A DNA stretch of 10,478 nucleotides, taken from the NCBI GenBank assembly GCA_002393705.1, contig DGTH01000171.1:1-10478 (forward strand). The letters run 5' to 3'. Positions within the stretch are counted from its first letter, which is position 1. Each line of letters begins with the position of its first letter. Under the pieces are notes generated by a model that did not search any database, was not told the DNA's origin, and saw only the letters and a program-made list of their open reading frames with translations. A program made the translations under genes and the position numbers. Of the stretch, positions 1 to 5,591 are shown piece after piece. The stretch comes from Prevotella sp. UBA4341 (GTDB lineage: Bacteria > Bacteroidota > Bacteroidia > Bacteroidales > Bacteroidaceae).

Positions 1-506
1 TCGGGCGACATGAAGTCCTTGATGGCATTACCTTCTTTCAAGAACTCCGGGTTTGAAGCCACGTCGAACTCTACATCCACGCCGCGCTTCTGCAGTTCTT
101 CCTCAATGGCTTTGCGCACCTTGCGTGCTGTTCCCACCGGCACGGTCGATTTGGTCACCACAACGACATAGTGGTTCAGGTTTTGTCCGATGGTGCGAGC
201 CACCTGCAGCACATACTTCAGGTCGGCCGACCCGTCCTCGTCGGGCGGTGTGCCTACGGCAGAAAAGACAATCTGCACATCGTCCAGCACACTGGCCAAG
301 TCGGTAGAAAACTTCAGACGCCCTGCCTTCACGTTCTTCGTTACCAGCTCGTCCAACCCCGGTTCATAGATGGGTATGTCACCATTCTGCAAGCGCTCAA
401 TTTTCTTTTCATCTACATCGATACATGTGACGTTGGCACCCGTATCGGCAAAACAAGTACCCGACACCAGTCCGACGTACCCTGTTCCTACAATTGCTAT
501 ATTCAT
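1..506 (-). CDS. ugd: UDP-glucose 6-dehydrogenase, N-terminal part (cut by window edge)
   Basis: The first 168 residues are visible, and the gene runs off the left edge. The enzyme oxidises UDP-glucose to UDP-glucuronate with two NAD+, a cytoplasmic step supplying sugars for capsule, exopolysaccharide or LPS. The protein opens with a Rossmann dinucleotide-binding motif (GTGYVG, residues 7-12) ending in an acidic residue after the second strand (CIDVDE, 28-33). It also has the family motifs FSAVGTPPDEDG (81-92), STVPVGTA (120-127) and NPEFLKEG (152-159). The catalytic cysteine lies beyond the edge. The ATG at 504-506 puts the Rossmann motif at the very N-terminus, as usual. It lies 41 bp downstream of rfbC on the same strand with no promoter of the local type between, so co-transcription from the rfbC promoter is likely. 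A UDP-N-acetyl-mannosamine dehydrogenase is an alternative, but the motif wording favours Ugd. Confidence 0.93.
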   Translation of the reverse strand, partial: MNIAIVGTGYVGLVSGTCFADTGANVTCIDVDEKKIERLQNGDIPIYEPGLDELVTKNVKAGRLKFSTDLASVLDDVQIVFSAVGTPPDEDGSADLKYVLQVARTIGQNLNHYVVVVTKSTVPVGTARKVRKAIEEELQKRGVDVEFDVASNPEFLKEGNAIKDFMSP

Positions 507-547
507 AAATAAATAATGTAATAGAAATATTAAGTTAGAAAACCTAT

Positions 548-1096
548 TTAATCAAACAACACCGCCTCCTTGAAGGCCGGCTGGCGCAAGTCCTTCTCGC
601 TGGTCTTCACTTCGGCCGGGTCGATGGGCCACTCGATGGCGAGGTCCTCATCGTTCCAGCGGATACCGGCCTCCGACTGTGGAGCATATACGTTATCAAC
701 CTTATAGGTAAAGACGGCCTCCTGGCTCAAAACCAGAAACCCGTGGGCAAAGCCTCGGGGAATAAAGAACTGCCGCTTGTTGTCTTCGTTCAGCTCCACC
801 ATGACATGCTTGCCAAACGTGGGACTACTGCGGCGAATATCGACGGCTACGTCGAGCACCCGCCCCTTGATCACCCTGACCAACTTAGCCTGGGCATCGG
901 CTCCTTTCTGGTAATGCAGCCCCCTTAGAACGCCGAAGCTCGACTTCGACTCATTGTCCTGGATAAAATCTACTTTACCAATATGTTGCTCAAAATCAGC
1001 CTGTTTCCATGCTTCCATAAAGTATCCGCGCGCGTCGCAGAAAACATTTGGCTCAATGATAAACACGCCTTTAATGTCTGTTTCGATGTATTTCAT
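548..1096 (-). CDS. rfbC: dTDP-4-dehydrorhamnose 3,5-epimerase
   Basis: RfbC/RmlC catalyses the third step of dTDP-L-rhamnose synthesis, epimerising dTDP-4-keto-6-deoxyglucose at C3 and C5. At 182 residues it has the normal family length and the expected cupin sequence throughout. Visible family features are DARGYFMEAW (21-30), the QDNESKSS stretch (46-53), LRGLHYQ (57-63) with the catalytic base His61, the PRGFAHGF cupin strand (113-120), Tyr131 in the position of the catalytic acid, and Asp169 in the position that pairs with the histidine. The ATG at 1094-1096 is preceded by AAGGA six bases upstream, a weak Shine-Dalgarno match, and by a promoter at 1124-1153. The usual partners rfbA, rfbB and rfbD are not in the window; ugd follows directly, so this is a nucleotide-sugar pair for surface polysaccharide. 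Confidence 0.97.
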   Translation of the reverse strand: MKYIETDIKGVFIIEPNVFCDARGYFMEAWKQADFEQHIGKVDFIQDNESKSSFGVLRGLHYQKGADAQAKLVRVIKGRVLDVAVDIRRSSPTFGKHVMVELNEDNKRQFFIPRGFAHGFLVLSQEAVFTYKVDNVYAPQSEAGIRWNDEDLAIEWPIDPAEVKTSEKDLRQPAFKEAVLFD

Positions 1097-1123
1097 ACCT
1101 TGTCCTTATTACAAATTTAACTG

Positions 1124-1153
1124 CAAAATTAGCAATAATTCCCGAAAGGCAAA
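1124..1153 (-). promoter_or_regulatory. Bacteroidetes-type promoter of rfbC-ugd
   Basis: Read on the minus strand, TAATTTTG (1124-1131) matches the -7 consensus TAnnTTTG, and TTTG (1150-1153) lies 18 nt upstream as the -33 element. The predicted start site is near 1118, giving a leader of about 20 nt. It lies back to back with the promoter at 1172-1203 that drives the divergent HU-SPOR gene. A second weaker -7-like match, TAAATTTG, lies nearer the start codon. Confidence 0.6.
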
Positions 1154-1171
1154 AGTTTTTTTGCTTTTTTA

Positions 1172-1203
1172 TTTGCATAACTCAAGAAAATGCCTTAATT
1201 TTG
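1172..1203 (+). promoter_or_regulatory. Bacteroidetes-type promoter of the HU-SPOR / FHA genes
   Basis: TTTG (1172-1175), 20 nt, then TAATTTTG (1196-1203) is an exact match to the phylum's -33/-7 consensus. The -7 element ends only five bases before the GTG start at 1209, so the transcript should begin at or next to the start codon. The -7 region and its upstream flank (1185-1205) match the rpoD promoter region (7136-7156) at 20 of 21 positions. Confidence 0.65.
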
Positions 1204-1208
1204 CAGTC

Positions 1209-2252
1209 GTGAATGAATTAGAAAGACATATTGAGGTGCTTTTGTTAGAGAACGATTGTGTCATCGTTCCTAATTTCGGAGGCTTTATGACTCACCATGT
1301 TGACGCCCGTTTCGACGCGTCCGACGAGTCGTTTCTCCCGCCCTTCCGCACGCTGGGATTCAACCCTCAGCTAAAGATGAACGACTCGCTGCTAATTCAC
1401 TCGTACATTGATGCTTACAACCTGAGTTACCCCGAAGCCATGCAGCGCGTGGCCGACGAGGTTGACTCGCTCTGGGAGCAGCTTCGGACCGATGGTTACT
1501 ACGAGCTGAACAACATTGGCACCCTGGCACTGAACGACAACGGGAATATAGAATTCACCCCCAACGAAGCCGGCATTCTGACCCCTGACTATTACGGGTT
1601 GTCCAGCTTCGAGATGCACCAGCTGAAGAAGGAGACCATCATCGACCAAGCTTCTCTTCCTGCCCTTCAGCCCGAGACGGCAAAGGAGGAGAAGGAAGAA
1701 GAAGAGAGAGCCAGCGTGTTGGCAATAGACGAGTCGGCTGACGACGAGGGCAGCACCATTACCTTGCGCGTGGCCTGGATTCGCAATGCCGTAGCCATAG
1801 CAGCAGCCATTCTGGCGTTTTTCCTCATTACCACGCCGGTCAGCAACGAGCCCGTAGGCCTGCAGCAGGCAAACATGGCGTCGCTTCAGCCTGTCCAGAA
1901 ACCTCAGCCCCAGCCTGCCGTTGCCACTACTGATTCCGTCAAGGTTGACTCCGTCGAGGCCGAGCCGCAACAGCCGGAGCCTCAGAAGCCCGTCGCTACG
2001 TCACCCACAGATGCCGCCACCGAGTATTATACCGTCGTGCTGGCCAGCCAGGTGTCGAAAGCCAACGCCCTGCTCTTCATTGAGCAACTGCAGAAGCAGG
2101 GCTACACGGGAGCCCGCCTTTATACGCGCAACAAGGTGAACCGCGTCGTCTTTGGCCACTATGCCAGCGAGAGCGAAGCCTACCAGATGGTCAACCAGTT
2201 CCGTGACCACGAAGAGTACGACCTGGCTTGGGTCATGAAAATCAAGGAGTAA
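1209..2252 (+). CDS. HU-domain (CCDC81-type) membrane protein with periplasmic SPOR domain
   Basis: I recognise the architecture but no established gene name. Residues 1-60 (LENDCVIVPNFGGF, 13-26) and about 60-130 (YYELNNIGTLALNDNGNIEFTP) resemble the paired bacterial CCDC81-type HU domains. An acidic linker (155-182) follows, then one membrane segment (about 191-209), a Pro/Gln-rich periplasmic linker (225-268), and a C-terminal SPOR domain (272-345, starting YYTVVLAS). SPOR domains bind glycan strands lacking stem peptides at division septa; HU folds usually bind DNA, though this subfamily's ligand is not certain. The inferred topology is cytoplasmic HU, periplasmic SPOR. The frame is open back to 954, but that stretch overlaps rfbC and the promoters. 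GTG 1209 gives the family-like N-terminus and 347 residues. The FHA gene starts 20 bp downstream, likely in the same operon. Confidence 0.85.
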   Translation: MNELERHIEVLLLENDCVIVPNFGGFMTHHVDARFDASDESFLPPFRTLGFNPQLKMNDSLLIHSYIDAYNLSYPEAMQRVADEVDSLWEQLRTDGYYELNNIGTLALNDNGNIEFTPNEAGILTPDYYGLSSFEMHQLKKETIIDQASLPALQPETAKEEKEEEERASVLAIDESADDEGSTITLRVAWIRNAVAIAAAILAFFLITTPVSNEPVGLQQANMASLQPVQKPQPQPAVATTDSVKVDSVEAEPQQPEPQKPVATSPTDAATEYYTVVLASQVSKANALLFIEQLQKQGYTGARLYTRNKVNRVVFGHYASESEAYQMVNQFRDHEEYDLAWVMKIKE

Positions 2253-2272
2253 CACCCTAACCCCGCTAAACA

Positions 2273-2824
2273 TTGAAACGAGTACGCTGTCCAAAATGTG
2301 ACCACTACATTCCCTTCGACGAGACCAACTATACAGCTGGTCAGTCACTGGTGTTCCAGTGTCCGGAGTGTGGCAAGCAGTTCGGCATACGCATCGGCGT
2401 GTCAAAGCTGCGGCAGACCCAACGCGACGAAAGTGCCGCCCTGTCGGCTGACGACGGCCGGCGCGACAGCGAGCAGGCCCCCTGCGGCAGCATTGTCGTC
2501 ATTGAGAACGTTTTTCACTACAAGCAGATTATTCCCCTGCGCATGGGCGACAACGTCATAGGCCGCTACCAGAAGGGCAACCCCATCAACACCCCCATAG
2601 AGACGGTCGATCCCAGTGTTGACAACAACCACTGCGTCATCAACGTAAGCCGCGACAAGCACGGAAAGTTGAAGTACGTTCTGCGCGACGGCAACAGCAA
2701 CACGGGCACCTTTGTCGATAACGTGGAGATTCCGCCACGCGAGCGCCGCGTCATTAGCGACGGTACGCTGTTCACCATCGGTGCCACCAGCATCATTCTG
2801 CACACCCCCGAAGAGGAGGAATAA
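2273..2824 (+). CDS. Zinc-ribbon and FHA-domain protein
   Basis: The 183-residue cytoplasmic protein has no signal peptide or membrane segment. Residues 6-33 form a zinc ribbon of the MJ0042/zinc-ribbon type, with two CxxC pairs (Cys6/Cys9 and Cys30/Cys33). A variable linker follows (about 45-72), then an FHA domain (about 88-176) with its core marks: VIGR (95-98), NNHC (118-121) in place of the usual SxxH, and DGNSNTGTFVDN (139-150). FHA domains bind phosphothreonine peptides, so the protein probably reads a Ser/Thr phosphorylation state; no kinase or phosphatase gene is in the window. The start is TTG at 2273: the preceding in-frame stop is at 2267-2269, and any later start would remove the first CxxC. 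It lies 20 bp after the HU-SPOR gene and has no promoter of its own. Confidence 0.85.
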   Translation: MKRVRCPKCDHYIPFDETNYTAGQSLVFQCPECGKQFGIRIGVSKLRQTQRDESAALSADDGRRDSEQAPCGSIVVIENVFHYKQIIPLRMGDNVIGRYQKGNPINTPIETVDPSVDNNHCVINVSRDKHGKLKYVLRDGNSNTGTFVDNVEIPPRERRVISDGTLFTIGATSIILHTPEEEE

Positions 2825-2835
2825 GTCTTTTGGCA

Positions 2836-2844
2836 TACATTTTG
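2836..2844 (+). promoter_or_regulatory. Weak candidate -7 element before clpC
   Basis: TACATTTTG is one base longer than TAnnTTTG, and no TTTG stands about 20 nt upstream, so this is only a degenerate match. A short dyad (GCAG/CTGC, 2844-2855) follows it. clpC may instead be read through from the HU-SPOR/FHA operon across the 60-bp gap. Confidence 0.3.
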
Positions 2845-2884
2845 CAGTTTCACTGCGTAATCAAGAAAGGAAACAGTTTATCTT

Positions 2885-5440
2885 ATGAGTAGCCAATTTT
2901 CACCCAAGGTATCTGAAATACTGGCCTTCTCGCGCGAGGAGGCTGCCCGGCTCGCCAGCCGGTCGGTAGGTCCTGAACACCTGCTGCTCGGACTCTTGCG
3001 CATGAAGGACGGGCCGGTCATCGACCTTTTCCACCGGCTCGACATCAACACGCAGTCTGTCAAGGCCGAGTTAGAAAATAAGGTACGCGAGGACGAAATC
3101 AATTCACCCATTACCACCACCGAGCTGGTGCTCAACGAGAAAGCCAGCAACATCCTGAAGCTGGCCGTGCTCGAAGCACGCATACAGCGCAAGGACCGCA
3201 TTGAGGAACAACACCTGCTGTTGGCCATTCTGCACGACCAGATGGACAACGGCGCTAAAAGCATTCTGGAGTTTAACAACATGAATTACGAAGACGCATT
3301 CAGCCTGCTTCAAGTGAAGCAAAACGAAGTAACCAACGGCATACGACTCCCCGAAGAGGACTACGAGGAGGAAGACGAAGGCAGCGAGACACCGTCAGGC
3401 AGCAAGGAGCAGAGCAACAGTCAGACGGCCACCAAGACCAAGACGAAGTCGAAGACCCCCGTGCTCGACAACTTCTCGACCGACCTTACCGTAGCAGCCC
3501 TCGAAGGCAAGCTCGACCCCGTTGTGGGCCGTGAGCGCGAAATCATGCGCGTCATTGAGATACTGGGTCGGCGCAAGAAGAACAACCCCATCCTTATTGG
3601 CGAGCCCGGCGTGGGTAAGAGTGCCATCGTCGAGGGACTGGCGCAGATGATAGCCAGCCGCCACACCTCGCCCGTGCTCTTTGGCAAGCGCATCGTCAGC
3701 CTCGACATGACCGGCATCGTGGCCGGCACGAAATATCGCGGACAGTTTGAAGAGCGCATCAAGGCCCTCATCAAGGAGATAGAGCAGAACGACGACGTCA
3801 TTGTCTTCATTGACGAGATACACACCATCATTGGTGCCGGTTCTGCTGCCGGAACCATGGATGCCGCCAACATTCTGAAACCCGCACTGGCCCGTGGCAC
3901 CATACAGTGCATCGGTGCCACCACGCTCGACGAGTACCGCAACTCCATCGAGAAGGACGGTGCACTGGAGCGCCGATTCCAAAAAGTGCTCGTAGAACCC
4001 ACTACCGACGAGGAGACACTGCAGATACTCCATAACATCAAGAACCGTTATGAAGACCACCACCATGTCAGCTATACGGATGACGCTTTGTCAGCATGTG
4101 TCAAACTGACACAGCGCTACATCTCCGACCGTGCCTTCCCCGACAAGGCCATCGACGCCTTAGACGAGGTTGGCTCGCGCGTACATCTGGCTCATGCCCA
4201 GGTGCCGCCCGAAGTGACCGAGAAGGAGCACGAAATCAGTCAGGTCAAGGAGTGGAAGCAACAAGCCGTCCACAACCAGAACTACGAACTGGCCGCCAGC
4301 TACCGTGACCGCCAGACCGTGCTGGAACGCGAGCTGGCCGAGCTGAACCGCAAGTGGGCAGACGGCGAAACCGACGAACGTCAGACCGTCACCGAGCAAA
4401 ACGTGGCCGACGTCGTCTCCATGATGACCGGCGTCCCCGTCCAGCGCATGGCCCAACAGGAAGGCGTGCGTCTCAAGGGGATGGCCGCCGAGCTGAAGCA
4501 GGCCGTCATCGCCCAAAACCCCGCCATAGAGAAGATGGTCCGTGCCATCCAGCGCAACCGCGTGGGTCTGAAGGACCCCAACCACCCCATCGGTGCCTTC
4601 ATGTTCCTGGGTCCTACGGGTGTTGGTAAAACATACTTAGCCAAGAAGCTGGCCGAGTTCATGTTTGGCTCCAGCGACGCCCTCATCCGTGTTGATATGT
4701 CCGAATATACCGAGTCGTTCAACGTTTCGCGTCTCATCGGTGCCCCTCCGGGCTACGTGGGTTACGAGGAGGGCGGTCAGCTCACCGAGCGCGTACGCCG
4801 TCACCCCTACTCCATCGTCCTGCTCGACGAGATAGAGAAGGCTCACGGCAACGTCTTCAACCTTCTGCTGCAGGTGCTCGACGAGGGTCGCCTGACTGAT
4901 GGCAACGGCCGCTTTGTCGATTTCCGCAACACCGTCATCATCATGACCTCTAACGCCGGCACGCGCCAACTCAAGGACTTCGGCCGTGGCGTAGGCTTCA
5001 ATGCCGGAAGCCTCGGTCTGGCTATGGACGAAAAGGACAAAGAGCACGCCCGCTCCATCGTGCAGAAGGCACTCAGCAAGCAGTTCTCGCCCGAGTTTCT
5101 GAACCGTCTGGACGAAATCATCACCTTCGACCAGCTTGACCTCGAAGCCATCAAGCAGATTATCGACATCGAGCTGCGCTCCCTCTGGAAGCGCATCGAC
5201 CAGCTGGGCTACCATGCCGAGCTGACCGACGAGGCCAAGTCCTTTGTAGCCTCCAAGGGCTACGACGTGCAGTACGGAGCCCGACCACTGAAGCGGGCCA
5301 TTCAGACCTACATCGAGGACGGAATCTCCGAGCTTATCGTCAACGACGCGCTACACGACGGTGACACCATACGCATCAGCAAACACGCCGAAAAAGAAGA
5401 ACTTGTCTTCGACGTAGCCCCCGAAGTTAAGGGGAGTTAA
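2885..5440 (+). CDS. clpC: ClpC-type AAA+ unfoldase, ATPase subunit of the Clp protease
   Basis: ClpC unfolds substrate proteins with ATP and threads them into ClpP in the cytoplasm. The 851-residue protein has an N-domain with two Clp_N repeats (about 3-145) and an acidic then Lys/Thr-rich linker (157-192). AAA1 has Walker A GEPGVGKS (239-246), the KYRG pore loop (283-286), Walker B VIVFIDE (305-311) and arginine pair 363-364. A short UVR-like middle region follows (about 462-480). AAA2 has Walker A GPTGVGKT (576-583), the GYVG pore loop (623-626) and Walker B SIVLLDE (643-649). The C-terminal domain has sensor 2 GAR (798-800). The short middle region and the VGF tripeptide (703-705), the ClpP-docking loop, separate it from ClpB. 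It is slightly longer than the roughly 810-residue Bacillus ClpC, mainly in the linker. No clpP or adaptor gene is visible. Confidence 0.93.
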   Translation: MSSQFSPKVSEILAFSREEAARLASRSVGPEHLLLGLLRMKDGPVIDLFHRLDINTQSVKAELENKVREDEINSPITTTELVLNEKASNILKLAVLEARIQRKDRIEEQHLLLAILHDQMDNGAKSILEFNNMNYEDAFSLLQVKQNEVTNGIRLPEEDYEEEDEGSETPSGSKEQSNSQTATKTKTKSKTPVLDNFSTDLTVAALEGKLDPVVGREREIMRVIEILGRRKKNNPILIGEPGVGKSAIVEGLAQMIASRHTSPVLFGKRIVSLDMTGIVAGTKYRGQFEERIKALIKEIEQNDDVIVFIDEIHTIIGAGSAAGTMDAANILKPALARGTIQCIGATTLDEYRNSIEKDGALERRFQKVLVEPTTDEETLQILHNIKNRYEDHHHVSYTDDALSACVKLTQRYISDRAFPDKAIDALDEVGSRVHLAHAQVPPEVTEKEHEISQVKEWKQQAVHNQNYELAASYRDRQTVLERELAELNRKWADGETDERQTVTEQNVADVVSMMTGVPVQRMAQQEGVRLKGMAAELKQAVIAQNPAIEKMVRAIQRNRVGLKDPNHPIGAFMFLGPTGVGKTYLAKKLAEFMFGSSDALIRVDMSEYTESFNVSRLIGAPPGYVGYEEGGQLTERVRRHPYSIVLLDEIEKAHGNVFNLLLQVLDEGRLTDGNGRFVDFRNTVIIMTSNAGTRQLKDFGRGVGFNAGSLGLAMDEKDKEHARSIVQKALSKQFSPEFLNRLDEIITFDQLDLEAIKQIIDIELRSLWKRIDQLGYHAELTDEAKSFVASKGYDVQYGARPLKRAIQTYIEDGISELIVNDALHDGDTIRISKHAEKEELVFDVAPEVKGS

Positions 5441-5460
5441 GGGGGAGTTAAGAGGAGTTA
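5424..5460 (+). repeat. Short tandem repeat across the clpC stop codon
   Basis: Four copies of AGTTA begin at 5425, 5435, 5446 and 5456, separated by G-rich spacers, giving a 10-11 bp period with consensus near GGGGAGTTAA. The second copy supplies the clpC stop codon (TAA 5438-5440), so the last five residues of ClpC are encoded by the repeat. The function is unknown; slippage duplication is the simplest origin. Confidence 0.6.
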
Positions 5461-5463
5461 GCG

Positions 5464-5535
5464 TATAGGCGCAAAATGTTAAATCAAGACAAATATAAGC
5501 GTCAATTTGTCAGTTTAACATATTTTGCGCCTATA
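5464..5535. repeat. 72-bp nested palindrome between clpC and degP
   Basis: The outer arms 5464-5483 and 5514-5535 pair over 14 bp (TATAGGCGCAAAAT and its complement), then a 2-nt bulge on the right arm, then 6 bp (GTTAAA/TTTAAC). Inside lies a second perfect 7-bp pair, GACAAAT (5488-5494) with ATTTGTC (5505-5511), around a 10-nt loop. The right arm runs into the degP -7 element. It could fold in clpC read-through RNA as a weak terminator or processing site, or act as a dyad operator; only TTTGC follows, so it is not a classic terminator. Confidence 0.85.
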
Positions 5536-5539
5536 TTTG
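5506..5539 (+). promoter_or_regulatory. Bacteroidetes-type promoter of degP, embedded in a palindrome
   Basis: TATATTTG (5532-5539) exactly fits TAnnTTTG. The best -33 element is TTTG at 5506-5509, 22 nt upstream, slightly longer than the usual spacing. Both elements overlap right-hand arms of the nested palindrome at 5464-5535. The predicted start is near 5545, leaving a leader of about 47 nt before ATG 5592. Confidence 0.5.
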
Positions 5540-5591
5540 CACCCGCAAAAGCAAACAGAACAACAAAAATAGGTTTTAAGTGAAAGGTATT

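Noticed and set aside
53..512. Plus-strand open frames over the ugd region
   Set aside because: The minus strand encodes a clear UDP-glucose dehydrogenase N-terminus with all expected motifs, so these are antisense shadows.
1147..1174. Hairpin AAGGCAAAA/TTTTGCTTT with T-run as a terminator
   Set aside because: No plus-strand gene lies upstream to be terminated, and on the minus strand no T-run follows. It is more likely AT-rich promoter sequence.
954..1208. Long N-terminal extension of the HU-SPOR protein
   Set aside because: The extension lies over rfbC on the other strand and over both divergent promoters. Domain homology begins at the GTG at 1209.
3395..4066. Minus-strand open frames inside clpC, including 3395-4066 and 4637-5215
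   Set aside because: They mirror the codon structure of clpC, have no recognisable domains or promoters, and overlap a clearly real gene.
2885..5440. ClpB disaggregase rather than ClpC
   Set aside because: The middle region is short and UVR-like instead of the long ClpB coiled coil, and a VGF ClpP-docking tripeptide is present at 703-705.
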